A stretch of 64,000 nucleotides of DNA. Origin: Roseicyclus marinus. GTDB lineage: Bacteria > Pseudomonadota > Alphaproteobacteria > Rhodobacterales > Rhodobacteraceae. Shown here piece after piece: positions 45,574-54,917 of the stretch (its first letter is position 1; the number at the start of each line of letters is the position of its first letter). The notes below the pieces were generated by a model. It was not told where the DNA came from. It made no database searches and was given only the letters and a program-made list of their open reading frames with translations. Location of the stretch: the NCBI RefSeq assembly GCF_030163795.1, contig NZ_JASJOF010000003.1, positions 171,501 to 235,500 of the forward strand. The letters are read 5' to 3'. The translations under genes and the position numbers were made by a program.

Positions 45574-46175
45574 CGCGGCTTTTTCAGATAGACGTAATAG
45601 GCGCCGCCCCCGCCATGGCGCTGATGCGCCTCGCGGATATCCAGAACCACGGCACCCAATGGCGGCATGTGCAGCCACATCGGCACCTGGTGGCGCAACA
45701 CCCCCCGCCGGATCGGGATCGGGTCGGGCGTATCGCGGTCCTTGCCCTTGCCGGTGATGACCAGAACCAGACGTTTGCCCGCATCATGGGCATCGAGAAT
45801 GAAGCGCGTCAGCACCGGATGCGCCTGCGACAAGGTCATGCCGTGCAGGTCGATCCGCCCCTCGGGCTTCAGCTTGCCGCGCGTCATCTTGCGAAAGGCG
45901 GCATGATCCATCCGGATGGGCGCATGAGCCAGACGCTGCGACAGGTCGTGATCGGGGCGCGGTGGATGCGGCTTTGGCGCAGCCTTTTCCCCGATGCGGA
46001 ATGCGGACATGCGTTCGCGTGGCAAGACCGGATCGGGGATACGGGTCTGTGCCGGGCTTTCAGGCTGCACCGGCTGCGACCGGGTCGGGGGGACAAGCGG
46101 CGATGCGCTTTGCGCGACCCGGTCCCACAATGCCTTGTCATCGGCGCTCAGGCCGCGTTTGCCGCGCCGCCCCAT
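45570..46175 (-). CDS. Smr/MutS2-type domain protein
   Basis: 201 residues. A low-complexity, proline-rich N-terminal half is followed by a C-terminal Smr domain: IDLHGMTLSQAHPVLTRFI and VITGKGKDRDTPDPIPIRRG. Smr domains are nucleic-acid nicking or binding modules. It ends the minus-strand run tim44-mltA-smr (gaps of three bases), the same order as next to the origin in other alphaproteobacteria. The substrate of the stand-alone form is unknown. Confidence 0.88.
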   Translation of the reverse strand: MGRRGKRGLSADDKALWDRVAQSASPLVPPTRSQPVQPESPAQTRIPDPVLPRERMSAFRIGEKAAPKPHPPRPDHDLSQRLAHAPIRMDHAAFRKMTRGKLKPEGRIDLHGMTLSQAHPVLTRFILDAHDAGKRLVLVITGKGKDRDTPDPIPIRRGVLRHQVPMWLHMPPLGAVVLDIREAHQRHGGGGAYYVYLKKPR

Positions 46176-46178
46176 CGC

Positions 46179-47210
46179 TCAGGCGTCCGGAACGCGTTGA
46201 TGCGCCATCTCGATCGGCAAAAGCACGATCATCCGCCCCGGGTCGCGGATCGTCCCCGCGGCCTCGCCCGCCGCGTCGCCGAAGCCGAAAAAGATATCGG
46301 CGCGCTGCGCCCCGCGGATCGCCCCGCCGGTATCCTGCGCGATCATCAGGCGGTGCATCGGTTCGGCCCCGGCCTTTTCGATCCAGACCGGGGCGCCCAG
46401 CGGCGTATAGGCGGGATCGACGGCGATGGTCCGCAAGGGTGTCACCGACCGGTTCATGGCCCCCAAAGGCCCCAGCGCGGGATCCGCGATATCGACTTCA
46501 CGAAAGAAGATATAGGACGGGTTGTGGAACAATAACTCGCGCCCGTCCGCCGGATTGCGCCGCACCCAGTTGCGGATCACCTGCGCGGAAACCTGATGCG
46601 CATCGTAGATGCCGCGCCGGACCAGTTCCTGCCCAATCGACCGATAGGGATGACCATTGCGCCCACCATAGCCGACCCGGATCACCGACCCGTCGGTCAG
46701 GCGGATCCGCCCCGATCCTTGCACCTGTAGAAAAAACAGCTCGACCGGATCATCGACCCAGACGATTTCCAACCCGCGCCCCTCCAGCAACCCGCCTTCC
46801 TCGATCTCGCGGCGGCTGAGCCACACACCGTCTCGCGCTTCGGGCGGGGTACGGTAGATGGGATGGCGAAACCGGCTGGACGGGGTCCGCGATCCCTCCA
46901 ATTCAGGTTCGAAATATCCGGTGAACAGCGCTGGATCCTCACCCCCGATCAGGACGGGGCGAAAGAAAAGCTCGAAAAAGGTGCGGGCCTCGGGCGCGGC
47001 CTCGGCAAGGGCGCAGAGCGCCTGCCATTCCTCGCCGTCCATGTCCGCGCAGGTGTTGCGAAAAACGGACAGGGCCGCGGCGTGATCGTCTTCGGCCCAA
47101 CCGTGCAGGTCGTCAAACGACAACAGCGTGACGCTCTGTTCAGCCATGGCGGCGCAGGTCCATCCCATCAGGGCGAGCCATAGGCCCAATATCGCGCCGC
47201 GCCCGGCCAT
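46179..47210 (-). CDS. mltA: Membrane-bound lytic murein transglycosylase A
   Basis: 343 residues with an N-terminal signal peptide (cleavage near AAMA, no lipobox). MltA domain (FTGYFEPELEGSR ... FLQVQGSGRIRLTDG) plus a C-terminal 3D domain with the catalytic Asp in AQDTGGAIRGAQRADIFFG. It cleaves peptidoglycan between MurNAc and GlcNAc to form 1,6-anhydro ends. It stops three bases before smr. Confidence 0.95.
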   Translation of the reverse strand: MAGRGAILGLWLALMGWTCAAMAEQSVTLLSFDDLHGWAEDDHAAALSVFRNTCADMDGEEWQALCALAEAAPEARTFFELFFRPVLIGGEDPALFTGYFEPELEGSRTPSSRFRHPIYRTPPEARDGVWLSRREIEEGGLLEGRGLEIVWVDDPVELFFLQVQGSGRIRLTDGSVIRVGYGGRNGHPYRSIGQELVRRGIYDAHQVSAQVIRNWVRRNPADGRELLFHNPSYIFFREVDIADPALGPLGAMNRSVTPLRTIAVDPAYTPLGAPVWIEKAGAEPMHRLMIAQDTGGAIRGAQRADIFFGFGDAAGEAAGTIRDPGRMIVLLPIEMAHQRVPDA

Positions 47211-47213
47211 CGC

Positions 47214-47873
47214 TCATCCGTCGGTGGCCACCAGTTCCCAGTTCGGGTCCTTGGCACCCATGTTGCGGGCAAAGGTCCAGACATCGCGCTGGCGCTTGAT
47301 CTCGTTCGGATCGCCCTCGATCACCTCACCGGCGGCATTCTTTACCACCGAGGTCAATTCGCCGACGAACCGCACCGTGACCTCGCCAACGCAACTCGAC
47401 CGGTCGAACCGCGCGCTTTCCAGCGACAATTCCCGCACCCCGACGAAAGCGGCCTGAATTGTCAGCCCCTGTTCCTCGCGCTGGCGGATCACCGCCTCGA
47501 AAGTCTCGAGAACATCCGCTGCAAGGAAGGGACGCAATTCGTCCACATCGCCATTTTCGAAGGCCATGAGGATCATCTCGTAGGCGCCGCGCGCGCCTTG
47601 CAGGAATTCGGTCACGGTGAAGCCCGGCTCGGCCAGTTTCATGGCGGCCAACGCCTTGGCGCTGTCGCTGCCATCCTCGACGTGATCGGTGATGTCGCGG
47701 TCGGGCCCGCCCTCGATCACCTCGAAATCACGGCGCGGGTCGGGACGGCTCGGCGCGCGGGCCGCCGTCGGTTTTTCGAACCCCTCGCGGGTGCCCAGAA
47801 CGCTGCGCAGACGCAGGATCAGGAAAATCGCGATGCCGGCCAAGACCAGCAGGGACAGAAGGGACGAATTCAT
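47214..47873 (-). CDS. Tim44/TimA-domain inner-membrane protein
   Basis: 219 residues. N-terminal membrane anchor (LLSLLVLAGIAIFLILRL), a charged linker, then a Tim44-like domain (about 85-215) with FLQGARGAYEMILMAFENGD and VTVRFVGELTSVVK. Homologous to the mitochondrial import motor anchor; bacterial members (TimA) have an unclear role at the membrane. It starts the tim44-mltA-smr operon. Confidence 0.88.
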   Translation of the reverse strand: MNSSLLSLLVLAGIAIFLILRLRSVLGTREGFEKPTAARAPSRPDPRRDFEVIEGGPDRDITDHVEDGSDSAKALAAMKLAEPGFTVTEFLQGARGAYEMILMAFENGDVDELRPFLAADVLETFEAVIRQREEQGLTIQAAFVGVRELSLESARFDRSSCVGEVTVRFVGELTSVVKNAAGEVIEGDPNEIKRQRDVWTFARNMGAKDPNWELVATDG

Positions 47874-48002
47874 CGGAAATCCTCAGGCGGACGCGGACGG
47901 GGTTCTAACAAGGTCGCAGGGCACATATGTAAGGCAGGGGTAGGGTCAAGTCCATGACCGAGGGGGCGGCAATCCGCCCGTGCCCGGAAAGGAGCCGATG
48001 CG
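47874..48002. promoter_or_regulatory. Divergent promoter region of the Tim44-like gene and fxsA
   Basis: 129-bp spacer. It contains a hairpin GGGCGG-CAAT-CCGCCC at 47964-47979, in the fxsA leader, and the fxsA ribosome site AAAGGAG. No clear -10/-35 pair was identified. Confidence 0.45.
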
Positions 48003-48476
48003 ATGTGGTTGTTTCTAGCCTTTCTTATGGTGCCACTGATCGAGATTGCGCTGTTTATTCAGGTCGGGGGTCTGATCGGGCTTTGGCCGACACTGGCGAT
48101 CGTGGTGCTGACCGCCATCGCGGGCACGATGTTGGTCCGTTCGCAAGGTGCACAGGCCCTGATGCGCCTGCGGAGCAGCCTTGAAACGCTGAACGATCCC
48201 ACCGAACCTCTGGCGCATGGGGCGATGATCCTGTTTTCGGGCGCGCTCCTTCTGACGCCGGGTTTCTTCACCGATGCTTTGGGCTTTGCGCTTTTGGTAC
48301 CTGCCGTGCGCGCCCTCGTACTGCGCGAACTGCGCAAGCGTATCCGCGTCCAGAGCGTGGCACCCCGCGCCCCGTTCCGCGACCACGGCCATGCCGAAGA
48401 CGTGATCGACGGAACCTATACGGTTGAGGAGGATCTCCGCCGCCCGCCCGGTCCGTCCGGATGGACACAGCGCTGA
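48003..48476 (+). CDS. fxsA: FxsA family membrane protein
   Basis: 157 residues with AAAGGAG upstream. FxsA fold: LFLAFLMVPLIEIALFIQVG at the start, then GLWPTLAIVVLTAIAGTMLVRSQG and GALLLTPGFFTDALGF, three to four helices with a soluble tail. FxsA of E. coli alleviates phage exclusion when overproduced; the native role is unknown. It is followed by secB. Confidence 0.92.
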   Translation: MWLFLAFLMVPLIEIALFIQVGGLIGLWPTLAIVVLTAIAGTMLVRSQGAQALMRLRSSLETLNDPTEPLAHGAMILFSGALLLTPGFFTDALGFALLVPAVRALVLRELRKRIRVQSVAPRAPFRDHGHAEDVIDGTYTVEEDLRRPPGPSGWTQR

Positions 48477-48560
48477 ACCCCCCGCACCTCTTGGCATTGA
48501 GGCATGTCGCGCGGACTGCTAGACCGCGCGCAACATGACAGGATCAACCCGGAGAGACCG

Positions 48561-49073
48561 ATGACCGATACCCATGGCGGTTCCACCCCCGCGCAGCCCG
48601 AAGGACAGGCAACCCAGCCCGTCCTGCCCAAGATGCAAGTTCTCGGGCAATTCGTGCGCGACATGTCCTTCGAGAATATCGCCGCCCAGAAAGCGGTGAA
48701 TGCCTCGGTGCAGCCCGACATCCAGGTTCAGGTCGCCCTCGACGCCCGCAAGCGCGAGGCCGAGGATCAGTACGACGTCATCATGAAGCTCAAGATCGAA
48801 AGCCGCACGCGCGAGGAAACGCCTCAGCCGATCTTCCTGATGGAGATGGAATACGGCGGTATCTTCAAGGTCGAGAATGTGTCGAACGAACAGCTGCATC
48901 CCTTCCTGCTGATCGAATGCCCGCGAATGCTGTTCCCCTTCGTGCGTCGCATCGTGTCGGACGTGACGCGCGATGGCGGCTACCCGCCGCTGAACCTCGA
49001 CTCGATCGATTTCCTTGCGCTCTACCGCCAGCAGCTCGCCCAGCGCGCCGCGACCCGCAAAGCAGACGCCTGA
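48561..49073 (+). CDS. secB: Protein-export chaperone SecB
   Basis: 170 residues from ATG 48561 with CCGGAGAG upstream. The core (VLGQFVRDMSFENIAAQ ... PFLLIECPRMLFPFVRRI ... GGYPPLNLDSIDF) is characteristic of SecB, a tetramer that keeps preproteins unfolded and delivers them to SecA. Position near dnaQ-coaE-aroE-maf is typical of the alphaproteobacterial origin region. Confidence 0.97.
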   Translation: MTDTHGGSTPAQPEGQATQPVLPKMQVLGQFVRDMSFENIAAQKAVNASVQPDIQVQVALDARKREAEDQYDVIMKLKIESRTREETPQPIFLMEMEYGGIFKVENVSNEQLHPFLLIECPRMLFPFVRRIVSDVTRDGGYPPLNLDSIDFLALYRQQLAQRAATRKADA

Positions 49074-49080
49074 GCGTCCT

Positions 49081-49791
49081 TCAGTCGAACCGCGACCAGA
49101 TCGCGCCGTCCCCCAATTCCGCGACGAAAGCGGCATGGGCGGCGCGATCCTCTTCGCTGAAACGGGGTGGCAGGGGTGTGGCGCGCGGACGCGGACGCCA
49201 ATCGCCAGCTTCCTCCCGCGACTGCGCTGATCCGGCTTTGCCCTGACCCGACAGGGCGAAATCGGGCTGACGACCCCCCGTCAGTTCAAGATACACATCG
49301 GCAAGGATCTCGGAATCAAGCAGCGCGCCGTGCAAGGTGCGGTTGGAATTGTCGATCCCGAAGCGCCGGCACAACGCATCAAGCGATGCAGGCGAACCCG
49401 GAAACCGCCGCCGTGCGATCATCAGCGTATCGATGGCGCGGTCGCTGGGTATCGGGGAAAACCCGCACCAATCCAGTTCCGCGTTCAGGAACCGCATGTC
49501 GAAACTTGCGTTGTGGATGACCAGTTTGGCATCCCCAATGAAATCGACGAAAGCCTGTGCGATTTCGGCAAACCGCGGCTTGTCGGCCAAGAACTCCTCT
49601 CCGATCCCATGAACGGCAAAGGCTTCGGCAGGCATGTCGCGGTCGGGGTTGATATATTGATGATAGGTGTTTCCGGTTGGGACCTGGTTCCACAATTCTA
49701 CCGCCCCGATTTCCACGATCCGGTGCGCGGGCGTGTCGAATGGGTCAAGGCCCGTGGTCTCGGTATCCAATACGATCTCACGCATCGCCAT
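49081..49791 (-). CDS. dnaQ: DNA polymerase III epsilon subunit (3'-5' proofreading exonuclease)
   Basis: 236 residues. DEDDh exonuclease: Exo[11 protein letters not shown], Exo[13 protein letters not shown], Exo[20 protein letters not shown]. The C-terminal stretch (about 175-236) is poorly conserved and would bind the polymerase alpha subunit. It overlaps coaE by 14 bp. Confidence 0.95.
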   Translation of the reverse strand: MAMREIVLDTETTGLDPFDTPAHRIVEIGAVELWNQVPTGNTYHQYINPDRDMPAEAFAVHGIGEEFLADKPRFAEIAQAFVDFIGDAKLVIHNASFDMRFLNAELDWCGFSPIPSDRAIDTLMIARRRFPGSPASLDALCRRFGIDNSNRTLHGALLDSEILADVYLELTGGRQPDFALSGQGKAGSAQSREEAGDWRPRPRATPLPPRFSEEDRAAHAAFVAELGDGAIWSRFD

Positions 49792-50377
49792 GTCCTCCAG
49801 TCGTCAAACTTTGCACCAGACCTGCCACGCTTGCACGCGTCTGCTCCAGCGTCTTCGTCTCGATCACATGATCGCCGCGCGCCCGTTTCTCGCTATCGGG
49901 CACCTGCCGGGCGAGGATCTGAGCGAACAGCGCTTCGGTCATGCCGGGCCGCGCCATCACGCGGGCGCGCTGCGTCTCCGGGTCGGTCGTGACGACCAAA
50001 ACGGCATCTACACCGGCCTCGCCCCCCGTTTCATAGAGCAGGGGGATATCCAGAACCACTAGCGGTGCCGCCGCGTGGTCGCGGCAGAATTGCGCCCGAT
50101 CCGCCGCCACCAGCGGATGCACCACCGCTTCGAGCCTGCGCAGCAGATCCGGATCGGTTTTCATCGCCGCGCGCAGGGCATCCCTGTCCACGGCACCATC
50201 GCGAACGGCTTCGGGCAGGATCGCGGCCACAGGACCCACCGCCGCACCCCCCGGTGCATAGAGCCGATGCACGGTGTCATCGGCATCCCAGACCGGCACG
50301 CCCAACTCGCGGAACATCGCGGCAGTCGTCGATTTCCCCATCCCGATCGAGCCTGTCAGACCAAGCCGAAAGCTCAT
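49778..50377 (-). CDS. coaE: Dephospho-CoA kinase
   Basis: 199 residues. P-loop [14 protein letters not shown] at the N-terminus, then [12 protein letters not shown] and the lid region. Last step of coenzyme A synthesis (phosphorylation of the 3'-OH of dephospho-CoA). Start overlaps the aroE stop (ATGA) and the 3' end overlaps dnaQ. Confidence 0.95.
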   Translation of the reverse strand: MSFRLGLTGSIGMGKSTTAAMFRELGVPVWDADDTVHRLYAPGGAAVGPVAAILPEAVRDGAVDRDALRAAMKTDPDLLRRLEAVVHPLVAADRAQFCRDHAAAPLVVLDIPLLYETGGEAGVDAVLVVTTDPETQRARVMARPGMTEALFAQILARQVPDSEKRARGDHVIETKTLEQTRASVAGLVQSLTTGGHGDA

Positions 50378-51210
50378 TCCGCCAGAACCGCTTGCCGCAG
50401 ATCGTCATCCACCAGCGGTGTGTAGCCGAACCAGCGTTCGAACCCCGGCACCGCCTGATGCAGCAACATGCCCAAGCCATCCACCGTTTCGCAGCCCGCC
50501 GCCCGCGCCGCTTGCAACAGCCCGGTTTCCAGCGGGGCGTAAACGATATCGGTCACGACGGTCGGCGGGCTCAACCGCGACAGGTCGATGGTCAGCGGCG
50601 GCTGCCCAGTCATGCCAAGCGAGGTCGTGTTCACGATCAGGGCCGAGCGTTCGACCAGATCGGGAATTCGTGTCCAATCCTGCGGTTCGACCCGCGCCCC
50701 GAATTGTTCCTTCAACCCTTCGGCCCGCGCCCGCGTCCGGTTGGCGACGAAAACCTGAGGCGCACCATCCGAAATCAGCGCCGAAATGATCGCCTTGGCC
50801 GCGCCGCCCGACCCCAGAACCAGCGCCGGACCAACTGATGCGCTCCATCCCGGCAGCTTTTGCCGGATGTTCGACAAGAACCCCTGCCCATCCGTGTTGT
50901 CCGCCTGGATACGCCCGTCGCCCAGAAAGGTCAGCGTATTCGCCGCCCCGATCAGTGCGGCGCGGTCCGTCACGGTCGATGCGAGATCCAGAACGTATTC
51001 CTTGTGCGGAATCGTGATGTTGACGCCCACAAACCCCATCTCGGGCAAAATGCGCAGCGCCTCGGCAAGATTGGCGTGGGTGATGTGCAAGGGAACGTAA
51101 TGTCCCTTCAACCCGTAACGGCGCAACCAATGCCCATGCAGCCGGGGCGACAGCGAATGCGAGATCGGATCGCCGATAACCCCGGCGAGGGGGATGGCGG
51201 GACGGATCAT
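50374..51210 (-). CDS. aroE: Shikimate dehydrogenase
   Basis: 278 residues from ATG 51210 (MIRPAIPLAGVIG), with GGAGG upstream; the longer frame is maf out of phase. Substrate motif GDPISHSLSPRLHGHW, catalytic Lys/Asp in INITIPHKEY and ADNTDGQGF, NADP motif VLGSGGAAKAIISAL. It reduces 3-dehydroshikimate in the aromatic pathway. The start overlaps the maf stop. Confidence 0.95.
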   Translation of the reverse strand: MIRPAIPLAGVIGDPISHSLSPRLHGHWLRRYGLKGHYVPLHITHANLAEALRILPEMGFVGVNITIPHKEYVLDLASTVTDRAALIGAANTLTFLGDGRIQADNTDGQGFLSNIRQKLPGWSASVGPALVLGSGGAAKAIISALISDGAPQVFVANRTRARAEGLKEQFGARVEPQDWTRIPDLVERSALIVNTTSLGMTGQPPLTIDLSRLSPPTVVTDIVYAPLETGLLQAARAAGCETVDGLGMLLHQAVPGFERWFGYTPLVDDDLRQAVLAE

Positions 51211-51815
51211 GCAAACCTCCAGCCGCGCAAGCGCAGGTGTGAACATAGTTCCAACAAGGGAAGGCCCAGTACGCTGAACCAATCCCCCTCGATCCGGGCG
51301 AACAGGCGCGCACCCGATGCTTCGGCCTGATAGGCGCCGACGCAACCTTCGACCTCAGGCCATGCGCGATCGAGGTAATCGTCGATTTCCGCCGCGGTCA
51401 CTTTGTGCATCGTCATCCGCGCGACCCCGACATGCCGCCAGACGGGCTGGGTATCTTCATACAGAACCGCTGCCGAATAAAGGTGATGCGTCTGCCCCGA
51501 CAACCGCGCCAGATGCTCTGCCGCTTCTGCTCGATCCTCCGGTTTTGCGAAAATCTCGGATTTCAGCGACAGGATCTGGTCGCACCCCAGCGTCAGACCC
51601 TGTGCCGCAACCTTCCGCGCCTTCGCTTCAGCCAAGGCATCCGCCACATCCCGCGGGGTTGCCCCATCCGCCACAAGCGCCGCACGGATCGCGTCTTCGT
51701 CGACGCGGGCGATCTTCACATCATGCCCGATTCCCACGCGCGCCAGCATCTGGGCACGGATCGGCGATCCGGAGGCGAGCAAAAGGCGGTCGATCTGCGG
51801 TGAAAAGCTGTCCAT
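51207..51815 (-). CDS. maf: Maf-like nucleoside triphosphate pyrophosphatase
   Basis: 202 residues from ATG 51815 (MDSFSPQIDRLLLASG). Maf family: LLASGSPIRAQMLARVG replaces the usual SPRR by SPIR, then LGCDQILSLKSEIFAKPED and WPEVEGCVGAYQAEASG. These enzymes hydrolyse non-canonical or canonical NTPs. First gene of the leftward block next to the candidate origin. Confidence 0.93.
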   Translation of the reverse strand: MDSFSPQIDRLLLASGSPIRAQMLARVGIGHDVKIARVDEDAIRAALVADGATPRDVADALAEAKARKVAAQGLTLGCDQILSLKSEIFAKPEDRAEAAEHLARLSGQTHHLYSAAVLYEDTQPVWRHVGVARMTMHKVTAAEIDDYLDRAWPEVEGCVGAYQAEASGARLFARIEGDWFSVLGLPLLELCSHLRLRGWRFA

Positions 51816-52337
51816 GATCCTGTTGATAACGGAGGGGCAGAGGTAGGGACAATCCTGTTGACGGGTCCCCATCCCGCTTTTCTTGCCATGATCTACCGGA
51901 AAACACCGCTTTCATGCGGCACCCATGCACGGGGACAGGATATTCACCCTGCGCTGGGCATGGAACTAGCCACTCGCATCTATCCGCTTTTTTCCACAGG
52001 TTCGTCCTACCCTCATTATCGTATAAACTACTGATAAATATATATTTTTTTACATATTCGTAAAGTTGTGAGCATGTGCTGAACAGATTGATCCCTGTGC
52101 ATCCTTTGGGGGAGATATCCGGGACATCGGGTTTTCCCCACTTATCCACGGTCCTAAGCCTACAAACATCCTTTCTTATTTTTTTCTCTTTTTAAGAGAG
52201 ACCAGGCCCGGCCGGTCCTCGCTTGACAGGCGGGGTCTTGGCGCTTAGCTCTCGGCCAACCCCCGTCCGGGGGCTGTCTTCCTTTCTTGCACAGAAAACG
52301 CGACCGCCACTGCGCCGTCCGTTTCCGGGACATTTCC
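51816..52337. other. Candidate chromosomal replication origin (oriC)
   Basis: 522-bp gene-free gap between divergent maf and rho, with an A/T-rich tract at about 52012-52066 that stands out from the GC-rich window. DnaA-box-like 9-mers, each one mismatch from TTATCCACA: 51821-51829 (minus strand), 51990-51998 (TTTTCCACA) and 52142-52150 (TTATCCACG); a weaker one is at 52132-52140. The flanks (maf-aroE-coaE-dnaQ-secB and rho-mnmE-mnmG-rsmG-parAB) match the Caulobacter-type origin neighbourhood. hemE, which usually adjoins, is absent. Promoters of maf and rho must also lie here. Confidence 0.68.
52185..52273 (+). promoter_or_regulatory. Structured rho leader
   Basis: Palindrome TCTCTT-TTT-AAGAGA at 52185-52199 and hairpin CCCCC-GTCC-GGGGG at 52260-52273, upstream of rho. 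rho genes are commonly autoregulated by attenuation in their leader; that function is inferred here. Confidence 0.4.
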
Positions 52338-53609
52338 ATGACAAAGACGACGCTGACGCTGGCCGAACTGAAAGCCAAGTCGCCCAAAGACCTTCTGGCC
52401 ATGGCCGAAGAGCTGGAGATCGAAAACGCCTCGACCATGCGCAAGGGCGAGATGATGTACGAAATCCTCCGCGAACGCGCGGATGAGGGCTGGGACATCA
52501 TCGGCGACGGCGTACTCGAGGTTTTGCAAGACGGCTTTGGCTTCCTCCGCTCGCCCGAGGCAAATTACCTGCCCGGCCCGGATGACATCTACGTGTCGCC
52601 CGACATGATCCGCCAATATTCGTTGCGCACCGGCGATACTGTCGACGGCGTCATGGTCGCGCCCAAGGACAACGAACGCTATTTCGCTCTGGTCAAAGTC
52701 CAAAGCATCAATTTCGAAGATCCCGAACGCGCCCGTCACAAGGTCGCCTTCGATAACCTCACGCCGCTTTACCCCGATGAACGGCTCAAGATGGAAATCG
52801 AGGATCCGACGATCAAGGATCGCTCCGCCCGCATCATCGACCTCGTGTCGCCCATCGGCAAAGGCCAGCGCGCGCTGATCGTCGCGCCGCCGCGCACCGG
52901 TAAGACGGTTCTGCTGCAAAACATCGCGCATTCCATCGAAACCAACCACCCGGAATGCTACCTGATCGTTCTTCTGATCGATGAACGCCCAGAAGAAGTC
53001 ACCGACATGCAGCGCAGCGTGAAGGGGGAGGTGATTTCCTCCACCTTCGACGAACCCGCAACACGCCACGTTGCCGTTGCTGAGATGGTCATCGAAAAGG
53101 CCAAGCGGCTTGTCGAACACAAGCGTGACGTGGTGATCTTGCTCGACTCGATCACCCGCCTTGGCCGCGCCTTCAACACGGTCGTTCCGTCCTCGGGCAA
53201 GGTTCTGACCGGTGGCGTGGATGCCAACGCGCTCCAGCGCCCCAAGCGCTTTTTCGGTGCCGCCCGGAATATCGAGGAGGGCGGCTCGCTCACCATCATC
53301 GCGACTGCCCTGATCGACACCGGCAGCCGTATGGACGAGGTCATCTTCGAAGAATTCAAGGGCACCGGTAACTCGGAAATCGTGCTGGATCGCAAGGTTG
53401 CCGACAAACGCGTCTTCCCCGCGATGGACATCCTCAAATCGGGCACAAGGAAAGAGGAACTGTTGGTCGACAAGATCGATCTGCAGAAAACCTATGTCCT
53501 GCGCCGTATCCTGAATCCGATGGGGACGACGGATGCCATCGAATTCCTGATTTCCAAGCTCAAGCAGACCAAGACGAACTCGGAATTTTTCGAATCCATG
53601 AACTCCTAA
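52338..53609 (+). CDS. rho: Transcription termination factor Rho
   Basis: 423 residues from ATG 52338 ([20 protein letters not shown]). N-terminal RNA-binding domain with [18 protein letters not shown]-loop [12 protein letters not shown], Walker [15 protein letters not shown] and the R-loop segment. Hexameric RNA helicase that ends transcription. It starts the rightward block rho-mnmE-mnmG-rsmG-parA-parB. Confidence 0.97.
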   Translation: MTKTTLTLAELKAKSPKDLLAMAEELEIENASTMRKGEMMYEILRERADEGWDIIGDGVLEVLQDGFGFLRSPEANYLPGPDDIYVSPDMIRQYSLRTGDTVDGVMVAPKDNERYFALVKVQSINFEDPERARHKVAFDNLTPLYPDERLKMEIEDPTIKDRSARIIDLVSPIGKGQRALIVAPPRTGKTVLLQNIAHSIETNHPECYLIVLLIDERPEEVTDMQRSVKGEVISSTFDEPATRHVAVAEMVIEKAKRLVEHKRDVVILLDSITRLGRAFNTVVPSSGKVLTGGVDANALQRPKRFFGAARNIEEGGSLTIIATALIDTGSRMDEVIFEEFKGTGNSEIVLDRKVADKRVFPAMDILKSGTRKEELLVDKIDLQKTYVLRRILNPMGTTDAIEFLISKLKQTKTNSEFFESMNS

Positions 53610-53621
53610 GGGGCCACGGCG

Positions 53622-54896
53622 ATGCATACGATTTTCGCCCTGGCGACCGCTCGGGGCAAATCGGGCGTCGCCGTGATCCGTATCTCGGGGCCAGCGGCCC
53701 ATCAGGTCGGCGCTGCATTGGCACGCGATCTGCCGGCGGCCGGTCGCTTTGCCCTTCGCACGCTGCGTGACGCGGGGGGCGGCATTCTCGACCAGGCGCT
53801 GATCTTGCGTTTTGACGCGCCGCGCAGTTTCACCGGCGAAGACAGCGTGGAACTCCAACTTCACGGCAGCATCGCCGTGATCCGCGCCGTCGAACGCGCA
53901 ATTTCCGATACCGGGCTTGCCCGCATGGCCGAACCCGGCGAATTCACCCGGCGCGCGCTGATGAACGGCAATCTCGACCTCGCGCAGGTCGAAGGCCTGT
54001 CAGATCTGATCGCCGCAGAAACCGAGATGCAGCGCCAGCAAGCGCAATCGCTTTTCACAGGCGCGATGCGTGGTTTTGCCGATACCTGCCGCGCCGATCT
54101 TCTGCGCGCCGCTGCCTTGATCGAGGCAACCATCGATTTCGCGGATGAAGAGGTTCCGGTCGATGTCTCGCCCGAAGTGGGCCAGTTGATCGCGCGTGTG
54201 ATCGTCGCCATCGACGCTGAACTTGCAGGGTTTTCCGGCGCGGAACGCCTGCGCGCAGGGTTCGAGGTTGCGATCATCGGCCGCCCGAACGTCGGCAAGT
54301 CCACCTTGCTCAACCGCATCGCAGGACGCGATATCGCTATCACTTCCGAGATCGCGGGGACCACGCGTGATGTGCTCGAGGTGCGCGTCGACCTGGACGG
54401 CCTGCCCGTCACCTTCCTTGATACGGCAGGCCTGCGCGATAGCACCGATGCCATCGAGCGTATCGGCGTGGCTCGCGCCCGGCAGCGGGCCGAGGCTGCC
54501 GATCTACGTATCTTGCTTGATGATGGGCAAGAGGTCGCGCCGGATTTCGGCCTTGCCATCGACCTGCGCTACGCCACGAAATCGGACGTCACCGGCTTCG
54601 GCATCTCCGCCCTCACGGGGGAGGGGGTCGATCAACTTCTGGCCGATGTGTCCGCCGCGCTGTCGGACAAGCTTTCGGGGATGGGCGTCGCCTCGCATGA
54701 ACGCCATCGCCAGGCGCTCATGCGTGCGCGCGACGCGCTGAACCTTGCTCAAACGGCCTTTGCGTCCGGAACGGGCGCCGAGATCCTTGCCCTTCACTTG
54801 CGCGATGGGGCTGCGGCGCTTGACTCCCTCATCGGGCGCATGGATGTAGAGAGCGTCCTCGGCGAAATCTTTGCGCAATTCTGCATCGGCAAGTGA
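53622..54896 (+). CDS. mnmE: tRNA U34 modification GTPase MnmE
   Basis: 424 residues. N-terminal tetrahydrofolate-binding domain ([18 protein letters not shown]), a helical domain with the G-domain inserted (G1 [10 protein letters not shown]3 DTAGLRDS), and the invariant C-terminal CIGK. With MnmG it makes the carboxymethylaminomethyl group at tRNA wobble uridines. The G4 (NKxD) motif is not obvious at its usual place: TKSD occurs in RYATKSDVT. mnmG follows. Confidence 0.95.
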   Translation: MHTIFALATARGKSGVAVIRISGPAAHQVGAALARDLPAAGRFALRTLRDAGGGILDQALILRFDAPRSFTGEDSVELQLHGSIAVIRAVERAISDTGLARMAEPGEFTRRALMNGNLDLAQVEGLSDLIAAETEMQRQQAQSLFTGAMRGFADTCRADLLRAAALIEATIDFADEEVPVDVSPEVGQLIARVIVAIDAELAGFSGAERLRAGFEVAIIGRPNVGKSTLLNRIAGRDIAITSEIAGTTRDVLEVRVDLDGLPVTFLDTAGLRDSTDAIERIGVARARQRAEAADLRILLDDGQEVAPDFGLAIDLRYATKSDVTGFGISALTGEGVDQLLADVSAALSDKLSGMGVASHERHRQALMRARDALNLAQTAFASGTGAEILALHLRDGAAALDSLIGRMDVESVLGEIFAQFCIGK

Positions 54897-54901
54897 TGGA
54901 G

Positions 54902-54917
54902 TGTTTCACATGAAACA
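54902..54917. other. parS-like centromere site at the mnmG start
   Basis: TGTTTCACATGAAACA differs from the consensus parS TGTTTCACGTGAAACA at one base. It covers the mnmG ATG (54910). Confidence 0.78.

Noticed and set aside
51721-52149. 142-residue minus-strand frame in the maf-rho gap
   Set aside because: It runs through the A/T-rich tract and DnaA-box-like sequences, starts without a ribosome site and overlaps maf. It is not supported as a gene.
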